Assembly: GCF_008326425.1 (NCBI RefSeq)
Contig: NZ_AP018929.1
Span: 2,308,875 to 2,372,874 of the forward strand
Source of the DNA: Sulfuracidifex tepidarius
GTDB lineage: Archaea; Thermoproteota; Thermoprotei_A; Sulfolobales; Sulfolobaceae
DNA length: 64,000 bases
Direction: 5' to 3'
Numbering within the stretch: position 1 is the stretch's first letter; every line of letters starts with the position of its first letter. A model generated the notes under the pieces. It was not told the DNA's origin. It made no database searches and saw only the letters and a program-made list of their open reading frames with translations. The position numbers and the translations under genes are program-made. Positions 42,353-51,070 of this stretch are shown here, piece after piece.

Positions 42353-44176
42353 TTAGTCAACTTTTGACTTGCTAGACTTCGTTACTTTTACCCTCTTCTT
42401 TTCTTTGTATGAGGGCTTTATCTTTCCGAGAGCCCACATCATATCGTCAAAAGTAAGCCTACGATCCTTATTCCCCTTTATTATTTCTTTCAAAACTACC
42501 ATCTTTGCCTCTCTCGCTATCGCGGTCAAATCTGCTCCGGTATAGCCATCCGTCATCTTCGCTATCTGAGAACAACCAACTCTATCGCACACATCCTTTC
42601 CTAGGTACTTCTCAAGTATGTCAAGCCTCTCGCTCTCATTAGGAAGAGGCATCTCAATTATTTTATCGAATCTACCGGGTCTAAGGAGAGCTGAGTCTAT
42701 TACGCTCATCCTATTAGTTGTCCCTATTACGACGACTTGTTTCAAACTCCTTATACCATCCATCTCGGTTAAAATCTGGTTTACGATCCTCGAAGATTCC
42801 GAAGCGTTCTTGTTTCTCTTAGATGCTATAGAGTCGAGTTCGTCGAGCAGGATTATTGAAGGCTTGTTCTCCCTTGCCCTGTTAAAGACCTCCTTTATTG
42901 CGGCTATAGCTCCCTCATATCCCTTGTACATTATCTCAGCTCCACTCAATGGGATGAGCTTGACGTTTAACGTCCTAGCTAGTGCACGCGACATCATGGT
43001 CTTGCCTACGCCAGGAGGGCCGTAAAGTAGAACTCCCCTTATTGGAGGGACCTTCAAGTCCTCTAGGAGTTTATAGTGGAAGAACTGCAGCTCCAAAAGC
43101 TCTTTCAGATCTGCCTTAACTTGATCGTATCCGCCAATGTCCTCCAGTGTGGACTCTGTCTTTTCCTCTATGTCTATTTCCCTGACAGACCTCCTTTCGA
43201 AGTCTAGTTTAAATTTCTCGTAGTCCTCTAGCATCTGAAGGGTTATGCTCGGCTTGTAGCTCTTTATGACATCGAGGAAATCCTTCATCTCTATTAACCT
43301 TTCCTTACCGCTCTCTATAACCTCAGCTGCCACCCTTCTAGCCACTTCTTGACATATGTTTGCTAGATCCGCCCCGCTATATCTCTCAGTCATCTCTGCT
43401 ATCTTCTTTAAGTCGACTTCAGGAGAGAGCGGTTTGGATTTACAATGAATGTTTAGGATTTCCATTCTTGCGTTTAAGTCAGGCGGGCTTACATAAAGTA
43501 ACTTATCAAACCTACCTGCCCTCAGAAGGGCCTTGTCCAACATTTGAGGTACGTTGGTGGAGCCCACTATGATCATGCCATCGTCTGATTGCATGCCGTC
43601 TATCTCGGAAAGCATGAGGGAAAGAAGTCTGGGAGTTACGGAGTCCCCTGTGTGGTTCTCCCTCTTTACACCTATCGTATCTATCTCGTCGAAGAAGAGT
43701 ATACAAGGAGCGTTCTTCCTAGCGTTAGCGAAGAGCTCTTTCATTCTTGCTTCGCTCTCGCCGTACCACTTGCTCATTATGTCGCTTATGTTAACGTATA
43801 TGAAGTTGATCTTGGCGTCGTTAGCCAAGGCCCTCATCATGAGAGTTTTACCGCAGCCAGGGGGACCGAATAGCAGAATCCCCTTAGGTGCTTTTAATCC
43901 GTACTTCTTTGCCACGTTCTCGTATTTCAGAGGCAGTTCTATGTAATCCCTTATTTCCTTCTTTAGGCCTTCGTAACCACCTATGTCATTCCAAGTTATC
44001 TTATTCTCTATCCCTAGTTTCTTCTGGTTTTTTGCTTGAAGCTGTATAGATTTCTCACTGTTAGCAAAGTTTGTCGTTGACTTACCGAACAGTTTCATGG
44101 CTATTACTACTATAATACTAAACGCTATTACTAATAAAATGCTCATAAAAGAATCGCTTCCATACATTCCTGTCAT
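42353..44176 (-). CDS. Membrane-anchored double AAA+ ATPase (CDC48/VCP-like)
   Basis: A 607-residue tandem AAA+ ATPase. A transmembrane helix at residues 11-29 replaces the N domain that folds the CDC48/VAT substrate adaptor. D1 has Walker A GPPGCGKT (104-111), Walker B ILFFDEID, and the second region GSTN...RAGRFD. D2 has Walker A GPPGVGKT (near 384), Walker B IILLDELD, and [20 protein letters not shown] with both arginine fingers. The hexamer would sit at the membrane, pulling out or unfolding membrane proteins. A TATA (44197-44205) supports the start. It is convergent/monocistronic relative to neighbours. Confidence 0.88.
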   Translation of the reverse strand: MTGMYGSDSFMSILLVIAFSIIVVIAMKLFGKSTTNFANSEKSIQLQAKNQKKLGIENKITWNDIGGYEGLKKEIRDYIELPLKYENVAKKYGLKAPKGILLFGPPGCGKTLMMRALANDAKINFIYVNISDIMSKWYGESEARMKELFANARKNAPCILFFDEIDTIGVKRENHTGDSVTPRLLSLMLSEIDGMQSDDGMIIVGSTNVPQMLDKALLRAGRFDKLLYVSPPDLNARMEILNIHCKSKPLSPEVDLKKIAEMTERYSGADLANICQEVARRVAAEVIESGKERLIEMKDFLDVIKSYKPSITLQMLEDYEKFKLDFERRSVREIDIEEKTESTLEDIGGYDQVKADLKELLELQFFHYKLLEDLKVPPIRGVLLYGPPGVGKTMMSRALARTLNVKLIPLSGAEIMYKGYEGAIAAIKEVFNRARENKPSIILLDELDSIASKRNKNASESSRIVNQILTEMDGIRSLKQVVVIGTTNRMSVIDSALLRPGRFDKIIEMPLPNESERLDILEKYLGKDVCDRVGCSQIAKMTDGYTGADLTAIAREAKMVVLKEIIKGNKDRRLTFDDMMWALGKIKPSYKEKKRVKVTKSSKSKVD

Positions 44177-44196
44177 TTCATATATGGAAGAGCAGG

Positions 44197-44205
44197 TTTA
44201 AATAA
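44197..44205 (-). promoter_or_regulatory. TATA box of the AAA ATPase gene
   Basis: On the minus strand ttatttaaa is centred about 25 nt upstream of the ATG at 44176, the leaderless position. It also lies downstream of the next gene's stop at 44239. Confidence 0.55.
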
Positions 44206-44238
44206 CATTAATAAAGAAAACGAGAAAAATTCTTTCTT

Positions 44239-45777
44239 TCAAACACCTAAATCTTCTAAAACCGCGTGCGCGGCGTTGTAACCTGGAGCCCCGGTCACCC
44301 CTCCTCCTGGATGAGCTCCTGAGCCACACAGATAGAGTCCCTTGATAGGGGTTCTGTATCTGCTCATCCCCACGGTAGGTCTGAAAACGTAAAGCTGGTC
44401 TGGAGTCATGTCTACATGGAATATGTTTCCTTCCCATATCCCAAATCTTCTCTTTATATCGAGAGGAGTTATGACCTCGTATTTTATTGGCTTGAAGTTA
44501 GGCGCATATTCCCTTATTTTATCTATAGTTATGCCGGCTATTTTCTCCTTCATGTCGTCTAGTTTGTTGCTGAAAGGTAAATATTGCCCGAATATGGAGA
44601 AAACGTGCTTGCCTGAAGGTGCGACCGTAGGATCTACTGAGGTCTGGAAGTTGATGGATAGCCACGGTTCTCTTGAGTACCCTAATGTCCTAGCATCGTC
44701 GTATGCTTTCTCTATATAATCTACGTTTGGCATTATGAGCTCTGAAGCTACGTGTTCAGGGCTGAGAGAGGTGCCGTTCCCGAAGTCAGGCAGTTCCTCA
44801 GTATAACCTACAAGCTTGAATGAGACTCCCTTACTTTTGAGAGCTGAGATCCTCTTGGTCACATCGTTATCCACTTCTTTGACTAACCTCAGGAAGGTAG
44901 TCTTTGGGTCAGTGTTTGATAAGACTATCCTCGAATTTATTACCCTACCGTCCTTAGTCTTGACTCCCGTTACAGTATCGTCCTTTACGAGAATCTCTTC
45001 CACCTCGGTAGATGTGATTATGTCTACTCCAACTCTGACCGCAGCTTTCGCCATAGCTGAGGTAACTCCTCCCATCCCTCCCCTGACGTAGCCCCACATT
45101 CCCTTGATACCATTCACCTCTCCTATGACGTGATGTGCCAGGACGTAAGCCGTGCCAGGAGTTGAAGGGGACGCGAAAGTCCCTACCACTGAGTCTTCTA
45201 TAAGCGCTGACTTAACTTCATCGCTCTCGAAAAATTCGTCCAGAAACGACCTAGCATCCTGGAGGAAGGTCCGGCCTATCAAGGTGAGAGTTTCCTCGTC
45301 TATAGACCCCTTAAATCTATACAAGAGATCTCCTACTTCTGAGAGTGAGATAGGAGGGTTGAGCATGAAGAAATCTGCCATCTGATAGAAGGAGTCCCAG
45401 AACCTCACCCACTTACTATAAGATAAAGAGTCTTTCCTGGAGAACTTCTCTATTTCCTTCTGAGTCCTCTTCAAGTCGTTCCAAATATAGAGATTTTTCC
45501 TCCCACCTAAAGGTAAGAATAGACCGGGATCCTTGTTGTAAACGTAAAGCCCGTTCCCTTCGAGGTTCATGTCGTCTATTATCCTCTGTCTCAACAAGCT
45601 AAGCACGTAGGCACCTGTTGATACCTTTATGCCAGGCCAGAGCTCTTCAGTAACTGACGCCCCGCCTACAATTTCTCTTCTCTCCAGTATAGCTACCTTT
45701 AGACCCCTCCTTGCCAGATAAAAGGACGCTACCAGACCGTTATGACCTCCTCCAACTACGATAGCGTCGTAGTTCAT
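44239..45777 (-). CDS. Phytoene-desaturase/PYROXD2-like FAD oxidoreductase
   Basis: A 512-residue flavoprotein of the CrtI/PYROXD2 superfamily. The Rossmann FAD motif VVGGGHNGLVAS is at residues 7-18, followed by the GGASVTEELWPG second contact. The C-terminus has the CrtI-like GLYLCGSGAHPGGGVTGAPGYNAA motif. Function is unknown in archaea: carotenoid- or isoprenoid-chain (de)saturation is plausible. The ATG at 45777 overlaps the stop of a 42-residue membrane peptide (ATGA), so the pair is translationally coupled. An upstream ATG (45804) would give an extra 9 residues not typical for the family. Confidence 0.85.
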   Translation of the reverse strand: MNYDAIVVGGGHNGLVASFYLARRGLKVAILERREIVGGASVTEELWPGIKVSTGAYVLSLLRQRIIDDMNLEGNGLYVYNKDPGLFLPLGGRKNLYIWNDLKRTQKEIEKFSRKDSLSYSKWVRFWDSFYQMADFFMLNPPISLSEVGDLLYRFKGSIDEETLTLIGRTFLQDARSFLDEFFESDEVKSALIEDSVVGTFASPSTPGTAYVLAHHVIGEVNGIKGMWGYVRGGMGGVTSAMAKAAVRVGVDIITSTEVEEILVKDDTVTGVKTKDGRVINSRIVLSNTDPKTTFLRLVKEVDNDVTKRISALKSKGVSFKLVGYTEELPDFGNGTSLSPEHVASELIMPNVDYIEKAYDDARTLGYSREPWLSINFQTSVDPTVAPSGKHVFSIFGQYLPFSNKLDDMKEKIAGITIDKIREYAPNFKPIKYEVITPLDIKRRFGIWEGNIFHVDMTPDQLYVFRPTVGMSRYRTPIKGLYLCGSGAHPGGGVTGAPGYNAAHAVLEDLGV

Positions 45778-45902
45778 ACTCTCCCCTTCTTTCTCAGGAA
45801 CCACAAAGCTATCCCTGCACCAAATCCGAAAATTACTAGTCCCATAGCAACGTATGACAGATCTATAAGAAGCCCTACTAGCGAAGTTGAATCCATACCC
45901 AT
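45774..45902 (-). CDS. 42-aa single-span membrane peptide
   Basis: A small gene starting MGMDSTSLVGLLIDLSY, then VAMGLVIFGFGAGIALW and a basic end FLRKKGRV. It has one membrane helix (residues about 8-35) and a positively charged C-terminus, so the tail should be cytoplasmic. Its TGA overlaps the ATG of the PYROXD2-like gene (ATGA). It may anchor that flavoprotein to the membrane. The leaderless start is supported by a TATA at 45920-45929 on the minus strand. No homologue is recognised. Confidence 0.65.
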   Translation of the reverse strand: MGMDSTSLVGLLIDLSYVAMGLVIFGFGAGIALWFLRKKGRV

Positions 45903-45906
45903 AAAC

Positions 45907-45929
45907 GCTTAATTAATTAGAATAAATCT
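45907..45929. promoter_or_regulatory. Back-to-back divergent promoters in a 34-bp spacer
   Basis: The plus TATA (gcttaattaatta, 45907-45919) is centred about 25 nt from the ATG at 45937. The minus TATA (reverse of gaataaatct, 45920-45929) is about 23 nt from the ATG at 45902. Each abuts or nearly abuts the other gene's start. Confidence 0.45.
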
Positions 45930-45936
45930 TTATCCT

Positions 45937-47040
45937 ATGGATTTACGATATCCTGATTATTCGTCGGAAAACATCTACACGCTAGCGTGCGGCATATCCT
46001 CCTTCCTTGGGGTGGAGAGGAACTGCTTGGGAAAGATCGAAGTACACAGTAGAAGAGCGGCCTTGGTTCTTCTCGACGGACTGGGATGGAGTACGTTGGG
46101 CAAAGTCGGCATACCTAAAGAGGCGAGGAAGATTACCACAGTCTTTCCTTCCACTACTTCAACAGTTCTCACGACTCTATTCACCGCCATGACGCCGGGA
46201 GAGCACGGCGTGTTGGGGTACAACACATTCGTGAAGAGAATGGGAGGCGTGATAAACACCCTGAGGTTCACACATCCATCGGTGAAGGAGAGGGACTCCT
46301 TCAAGGACTCTATAGGTTTCGACAAGGTATTTCCGAACGTGAAGGGATACCTGAAGGAGGTAAAGGAAAAGAAGACCGTTGAAATAGTGCCTAGAGGTAT
46401 AGACGGAAACGAGTTCTCGAAGGCTACACATGAGAACACTACAGAGACTAAAACTTACTCCAATCTGTGGGATGCCCTTTACATTTTCTCAGATTCACTT
46501 CAAAAAGACTACGACTTCGTCTATCTTTACATCCCCGACGTTGACACCATGTCCCACAAGTATGGTCCTTATGTGGAGCCTACCGTCTCCACGGCTAAGG
46601 CTGTTTTCGAGGGAGTTTACAACGTTGCCAAGAACAACGCCGACAAGTTCTCCACCTTCATAACTGCAGATCACGGCCACGTCTCCGTATCAGAATCTTT
46701 GATTCTCATGGACGACAAGGAGCTCATGGACATGCTCGAAGTTCCTCCTTACGGGGACTCTAGAGCGCTCTTCATGAGGTCGAGGTATGATTTATCAACA
46801 TATATTTCCAGAAAGTACGAGACGTTGAAAATGTTTTCCAGGAATGAGGTGTTGGAGAAGTCCCTCCTCGGTAGAGTAGCGGACCAGTCTTACGTTCCAG
46901 ACTACATCGGCGTTCCAACTGACTATAAGTCATACATCTTTGATTACAAGGACAACGGAGAGTACGCTAAGCTCAAAGGTCATCATGGAGGACTCCTGCC
47001 CGAAGAATTCGAAATACCATTGGTGGTCTTAGGTGAATGA
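45937..47040 (+). CDS. Type I phosphodiesterase/nucleotide pyrophosphatase-family protein
   Basis: A 367-residue alkaline phosphatase-superfamily hydrolase. The metal-nucleophile region is LVLLDGLGWS (Asp47) followed by FPSTTSTVLTTLFT with the likely nucleophile Thr, then YIPDVDTMSHKYGP (Asp and His ligands) and ITADHGHVS. No signal peptide is evident, so it acts in the cytoplasm. In archaea such proteins hydrolyse nucleotides, phosphonates or phosphodiesters; the precise substrate is open. It overlaps the phosphoribosyltransferase gene by 8 bp, so the two form an operon. Confidence 0.85.
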   Translation: MDLRYPDYSSENIYTLACGISSFLGVERNCLGKIEVHSRRAALVLLDGLGWSTLGKVGIPKEARKITTVFPSTTSTVLTTLFTAMTPGEHGVLGYNTFVKRMGGVINTLRFTHPSVKERDSFKDSIGFDKVFPNVKGYLKEVKEKKTVEIVPRGIDGNEFSKATHENTTETKTYSNLWDALYIFSDSLQKDYDFVYLYIPDVDTMSHKYGPYVEPTVSTAKAVFEGVYNVAKNNADKFSTFITADHGHVSVSESLILMDDKELMDMLEVPPYGDSRALFMRSRYDLSTYISRKYETLKMFSRNEVLEKSLLGRVADQSYVPDYIGVPTDYKSYIFDYKDNGEYAKLKGHHGGLLPEEFEIPLVVLGE

Positions 47041-47593
47041 CTTCTACGTCCCTACTTGGGACGAGATAGAGAAAGCCACTCTCAACATAGCAGAGCAGGC
47101 CGTCGACTCGAACTTCATTCCAGACGTAATAGTTGCAATACCAACCGGGGGCTTAGTTCCCTCCAAGCTCCTGAAGGACGTAATGAACGTGGATAGAATT
47201 AGGTATATAGAAATAAAACTTTACAAGAACGTCGGACAAAAGGACGTAAAGCCGGTAGTGAAGTCGGTGTGTCTTGACGACGTGGAAGGCAGGGACGTCC
47301 TGGTAGTAGACGATGTGGCAGATAGCGGAGAAACGTTGGAGACCGTGTCCAACGTGATCGCCATGTTTTCTCCAAAATCGGTGAAATACGCTACAGTCTA
47401 CGTTAAGCCTTGGGCCAGGAAGTACCCAGACTTCTACTACAAACTTGTGGACAAATGGGTAATCTTCCCCTGGGACAAATGGGACGTGGTGAGGGAGAAG
47501 CCCGAAGTTAACGTAGACAACAAGGACATATACCTAAAGGTCGAGAAGAAAATGAAGGAAATTACAAACAAAAATAAGGATCTTAGAAGATAA
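47033..47593 (+). CDS. Purine phosphoribosyltransferase-type protein
   Basis: A 186-residue class I phosphoribosyltransferase with the PRPP-binding motif VLVVDDVADSGETL at residues 89-102 and the IPTGGLVPSK loop (36-45). Archaeal relatives are hypoxanthine/guanine or xanthine phosphoribosyltransferases; the sequence DKWVIFPWDKWD near the C-terminus matches the base-recognition hood of the xanthine-guanine type. GTG start at 47033, overlapping the phosphodiesterase by 8 bp. Co-occurrence suggests nucleotide salvage. Its 3' end overlaps the convergent mutase gene by 11 bp. Confidence 0.88.
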   Translation: MNDFYVPTWDEIEKATLNIAEQAVDSNFIPDVIVAIPTGGLVPSKLLKDVMNVDRIRYIEIKLYKNVGQKDVKPVVKSVCLDDVEGRDVLVVDDVADSGETLETVSNVIAMFSPKSVKYATVYVKPWARKYPDFYYKLVDKWVIFPWDKWDVVREKPEVNVDNKDIYLKVEKKMKEITNKNKDLRR

Positions 47594-49244
47594 TTGGTTC
47601 CTTATACTCTCCCCATATTTCCCTTAGGGTCTTGCTTGTCTCTCCTACGGTTGCTCCGGCCTTTATAGCGTTGTACATGTATGGGAACAAGTTCACGTCG
47701 TTATTCTCGGCCATCCTCCTCAGTTCGTTGAGGGAATCCCTGACCTTCATCTCGTCCCTCTCTGATCTATATCTCTTTAGTCTTTCCATTACAGTGTCCC
47801 TAACCTCAGGCTTGACCCTGAAAACTTCAGTGGTCCCTACCCAGTCAGGCTCATAATACATGTTTACTCCTACTTTCACCATCTCTCCTGTTTCAATCAT
47901 CTGCTGTATCCTGTAAGCGCTTTCAGCTATTTGGGACTGCGGATAACCTGCACTTATAGCCTTCAGCATTCCTCCCATAGAGTCTATGGTATCGATGATC
48001 TTCCAAGCTCTCTCTTCTATCTGGTCTGTCAGCCACTCAATATAGTAAGACCCCGCCAGGGGGTCTACAGTGTCAACTGCACCGCTCTCATGGGCAATTA
48101 TCTGTTGTACTCTTATAGCTATCTTAGCTGCCTTCTCGCTCGGTAAAGAAAGCGCCTCGTCGTAGGAGTTGACGTGTAGGCTCTGGGTTCCACCCATAAC
48201 TGCAGCCAAGGCTTGAAGTGTTGTCCTCACTATGTTGATTTCGGGCTGCTGGGCGGTAAGTTCAGCCCCTCCGGTTTGAGTGTGGAACCTAAGCATCAAT
48301 GAGTCGGGCTTCTTAGCATTGAACCTCTCCTTCATTATCTTTGCCCACATCCTCCTCGCAGCCCTGAACTTGGCCACTTCCTCGAAGACGTTCGTATACC
48401 CCGCAAAGAAGAATGAAAGATGAGATGCGAACTCGTCTACCGGTATTCCCCTCTCAGCGGTCTGCTTCACATATTCTATTCCGTCTGCTAGCGTAAACGC
48501 CACTTCTAGGGGAGCGTCAGCCCCCGCTTCCCTTATGTGGTACCCGCTTATACTTATGGGGTGCCATTTAGGCATGTTCTTCGCGGCATACTCTATCACA
48601 TCTATGGCATACCTCATCGACGGCTCCGGTTGGTAGATGAAGTTCTTCCTTGCTATGTATTCCTTCAAGATGTCGTTCTGAACAGTACCGTCAAGTACCT
48701 TTGCAGAGATCCCCCTGCTCTCAGCTGTAGCTGCGTACATGGAGACCAGCTCCATTGCGGTGGCGTTTATTGTCATGGAAGTTGATACTTTATCCAAGGG
48801 TATCTGGTCCATGACCCTATCCATTTCCTTCCAATGGAACATAGACACGCCGACCACTCCCACCTCACTCATCGCCAGGATATGGTCTGGGTCTAGCCCC
48901 AACTGAGTAGGCAAATCGAAAGCCATGCTCAGCCCGGTCTGTCCTGCAGCCAGGAGGCTCCTGAACCTCTTGTTTGTGTCATCAGCGGAACCAAAGCCTG
49001 CGTACTGCCTAATTGTCCATATCCTCCCTCTGTACATGTTAGGGTAAATTCCCCTAGTGAACGGATACTCACCTGGAAGCCCTATCTTATCCATGTAGTC
49101 TCCTTTCACATCTAGGGGAGTATAAAGCGGACTTACTTCAATCCCAGAAGGAGTTCTGAATATCTTCTTCCTCTCGGCTCTCTTGGCTACCCATGTTTTG
49201 TACACTTTCTCTTGCCATTCATTTATTTTATTTTCTATGTCCAC
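47583..49244 (-). CDS. Methylmalonyl-CoA mutase, large (catalytic) subunit
   Basis: A 553-residue TIM-barrel subunit of adenosylcobalamin-dependent methylmalonyl-CoA mutase, lacking the B12-binding C-terminal domain, which archaea encode separately. The signature YPFTRGIYPNMYRGRIWTIR region (residues about 59-78) with RQYAGFG, the TMTINATAME region and the QTGGAELTAQQPEINIVR stretch all match. Interconverts methylmalonyl-CoA and succinyl-CoA, a step in the Sulfolobales 3-hydroxypropionate/4-hydroxybutyrate cycle. Divergent from the epimerase gene, the arrangement also known in Metallosphaera. GTG start with TATA at 49268-49275. Confidence 0.95.
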   Translation of the reverse strand: MDIENKINEWQEKVYKTWVAKRAERKKIFRTPSGIEVSPLYTPLDVKGDYMDKIGLPGEYPFTRGIYPNMYRGRIWTIRQYAGFGSADDTNKRFRSLLAAGQTGLSMAFDLPTQLGLDPDHILAMSEVGVVGVSMFHWKEMDRVMDQIPLDKVSTSMTINATAMELVSMYAATAESRGISAKVLDGTVQNDILKEYIARKNFIYQPEPSMRYAIDVIEYAAKNMPKWHPISISGYHIREAGADAPLEVAFTLADGIEYVKQTAERGIPVDEFASHLSFFFAGYTNVFEEVAKFRAARRMWAKIMKERFNAKKPDSLMLRFHTQTGGAELTAQQPEINIVRTTLQALAAVMGGTQSLHVNSYDEALSLPSEKAAKIAIRVQQIIAHESGAVDTVDPLAGSYYIEWLTDQIEERAWKIIDTIDSMGGMLKAISAGYPQSQIAESAYRIQQMIETGEMVKVGVNMYYEPDWVGTTEVFRVKPEVRDTVMERLKRYRSERDEMKVRDSLNELRRMAENNDVNLFPYMYNAIKAGATVGETSKTLREIWGEYKEPIIF

Positions 49245-49267
49245 GAGAAATACCCATGTATGTTAAG

Positions 49268-49275
49268 TTTAAATA
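49268..49275 (-). promoter_or_regulatory. TATA box of methylmalonyl-CoA mutase gene
   Basis: TATTTAAA on the minus strand is centred 27 nt upstream of the GTG at 49244 and supports this non-ATG start in a leaderless message. Confidence 0.5.
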
Positions 49276-49302
49276 GTATATAATCTTTGCGTTTTTAAAC
49301 AA

Positions 49303-49311
49303 GCTTATAAG
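49303..49311 (+). promoter_or_regulatory. TATA box of methylmalonyl-CoA epimerase gene
   Basis: GCTTATAAG is centred 26 nt upstream of the ATG at 49333. Mutase and epimerase therefore have separate divergent promoters in an 88-bp spacer. Confidence 0.55.
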
Positions 49312-49332
49312 TCTAAATTGTTGATTTTCTCT

Positions 49333-49749
49333 ATGGAAACTCAGGACATTGACCACGTCGGAGTGGTCGTGGAGAATTTAGAAGAAGCAATAAAGTTCTA
49401 TGAAGAGAAACTCGGCATGAAGTGTGTATACAATGACGTCCTCAAGGACAGGGGGCTCAAGGTGGCCTTCTTGAAGGGAAAGGAAGGCGAAACGGCTGTG
49501 GAACTATTGGAACCAGTAGACCATAACGATATGAACAACACCGTGGCGAAGTTCCTCAAGAACAAGGGACAGGGAATGCACCACTTGGCAGTGAGGGTAT
49601 CCGACATAAGTGCCTCCCTGAAAGACTTAGAAGGAAAAGGGATATCCCTGATAGACAAGTCCCCCAGACCTGGAGCCATGGGACACACAGTGGCCTTCGT
49701 ACACCCTAAAAGCGTCATGGGTCTACTGCTAGAGCTAGTACAGCACTAG
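49333..49749 (+). CDS. mce: Methylmalonyl-CoA epimerase
   Basis: A 138-residue vicinal oxygen chelate-fold enzyme (counting from ATG 49333) that interconverts (S)- and (R)-methylmalonyl-CoA. The DIDHVGVVVENLEEAIKFYE repeat and the second half HHLAVRVSDISASLKDLE carry the His metal ligands; Glu residues in LLELV finish the site. The neighbouring mutase needs the (R)-isomer, so the pair acts in series in carbon fixation. A TTG at 49318 gives only five extra residues. Followed by an 8-T terminator. Confidence 0.95.
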   Translation: METQDIDHVGVVVENLEEAIKFYEEKLGMKCVYNDVLKDRGLKVAFLKGKEGETAVELLEPVDHNDMNNTVAKFLKNKGQGMHHLAVRVSDISASLKDLEGKGISLIDKSPRPGAMGHTVAFVHPKSVMGLLLELVQH

Positions 49750-49787
49750 GAATACAAAAAAGTAAATGAAATTAGGAAATATCCAAA

Positions 49788-49795
49788 TTTTTTTT
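49788..49795 (+). terminator. 8-T terminator after epimerase
   Basis: Eight consecutive T residues 38 nt after the epimerase stop codon form a strong archaeal termination signal. Confidence 0.6.
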
Positions 49796-49980
49796 ATTCT
49801 AATAGTTGAGAAAACTTATAGTTGTAATTCAGTCTCTATATCTCCTTATTCTGAGATCCACATAGCCTATTGGTACTGTTCTTTAAATCCAAAAAGAGTC
49901 TTACCTTACATACTTAGCTTTTACGAAGCTTTCCTTATCTAGGTTTAAACTAGCATTGGATATTAGCATATTCAAGATAG

Positions 49981-49992
49981 AAAATTTTAAGT
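49981..49992 (+). promoter_or_regulatory. TATA-like box for Hsp20 gene
   Basis: The AT-rich aaaattttaagt lies about 38 nt upstream of the ATG at 50025, with a GTGAT Shine-Dalgarno-like stretch eight bases before it. The short leader fits an inducible Hsp20 gene with a Shine-Dalgarno. Confidence 0.4.
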
Positions 49993-50024
49993 CTTTGCAA
50001 TTCAACACTATTTCAGTGATCAAC

Positions 50025-50540
50025 ATGCCCGTAAAGAGAAGAAGTATATTTGATATAATGGACGAGATAATGGCTGAAATGGACGAGGAGTTCAGGAGGC
50101 TAGAAAGAGAATTCATGAGAGGGATTTCAAAGGAACCAGGCGAAAACGGTCCTTACATTTACGGAGTAAAGATAAGCGTCGGACCGGACGGAACTCCTAA
50201 AATTGAAGAGTTCGGAAACGTCAAAAAAGCTCAAGGAAGACCAATTGTGAGCGACCAAATAGAGCCACTTGTGGACGTGTTAGAGAAAGGAGAAGAGGTA
50301 AAAGTAGTAGCTGAGGTACCAGGGATAAGCAAGGACGACGTGAAGCTTAAGATAGTGGGACAGAAACTAGTGTTGTACACCTCAGACTCAGCTCCAAAGA
50401 AGTACTATGCTGAAGTAGAACTTCCAGCAGAGGTGGATGAGAACTCTGCCAAAGCCAACTACAAGAATGGAATAGTCGAGATAACATTGAAGAAGAAGAA
50501 TCCTAAGGCTATGGAGGGGAAGGAGATAAAAATCGAGTGA
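50025..50540 (+). CDS. Small heat shock protein Hsp20
   Basis: A 171-residue alpha-crystallin-family chaperone (counted from ATG 50025). The N-terminal 50 residues are an acidic/basic helical arm (FDIMDEIMAEMDEEFRRLE), then the alpha-crystallin domain from about residue 75: VKVVAEVPGISKDDVKLKIVGQ, ending in GIVEITLKKKNP and the hydrophobic C-terminal IEIK-like anchor. It holds unfolded proteins as an oligomer, ATP-independently. A longer form starting at 49956 would overlap the promoter. The 3' end overlaps the ZPR1-like gene by 32 bp. Confidence 0.9.
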   Translation: MPVKRRSIFDIMDEIMAEMDEEFRRLEREFMRGISKEPGENGPYIYGVKISVGPDGTPKIEEFGNVKKAQGRPIVSDQIEPLVDVLEKGEEVKVVAEVPGISKDDVKLKIVGQKLVLYTSDSAPKKYYAEVELPAEVDENSAKANYKNGIVEITLKKKNPKAMEGKEIKIE

Positions 50541-50979
50541 CCTTGGTCTTCTCGTTCTTTATGAAGCTCAATCCAGATCCATCCTCTATAATTAAAGTGA
50601 ATTTCATTTTTCCGTCCATTGCCTCCCTTATATCTTGGGTGTCCATCAGGTTACCTATTTGATCCAGGAATATCTCGAGAAGACCCCTCACGGTTGTAAC
50701 TGCACCTGTCCCGTTTAAAGGCTCAGCCTCAAAATCTAACTCTGGGATATATACCTTGGCGAAAGACGATCTGTAGACCAAGGAACTCATGTCGTTCTCG
50801 TCTTCTACTAACAACTCTAACCTCTTCGGCTCAGAGCTCTCGTACGGTTTAACGTCCCTGAACTTGTACCCGCAGGAGGAACACTCCCAGTTAGACAGAA
50901 CTACTTTTCCCTCCTCTGGAACCTCGTAAAGGTAGTCCTTTGCGTCTAGAGTATCATTTCCGCATATTGGGCACTTCAT
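50509..50979 (-). CDS. ZPR1-type zinc-binding protein
   Basis: A 156-residue archaeal ZPR1-domain protein (counted from ATG 50979). The zinc finger ligands are Cys3 and Cys6 (CPICG) and Cys33 and Cys36 (CSSCG), followed by the ZPR1 beta-rich double domain (RLELLVEDENDMSSLVYRSS and TTVRGLLE). The eukaryotic family binds EF-1A and assists its folding; the archaeal role is unknown. Start at 50979 places the zinc finger at the extreme N-terminus, as in relatives; an upstream ATG at 51009 is less likely. Convergent with hsp20 over 32 bp. Confidence 0.83.
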   Translation of the reverse strand: MKCPICGNDTLDAKDYLYEVPEEGKVVLSNWECSSCGYKFRDVKPYESSEPKRLELLVEDENDMSSLVYRSSFAKVYIPELDFEAEPLNGTGAVTTVRGLLEIFLDQIGNLMDTQDIREAMDGKMKFTLIIEDGSGLSFIKNEKTKVTRFLSPSPP

Positions 50980-51070
50980 GGTTTCTCTATAGATTAGGAT
51001 AGGCTCCAAAGTAACACCAATTAAGGTTTATTTACGACTTTCGTTATTTATAATTTGTGCAAGTGGTTTA

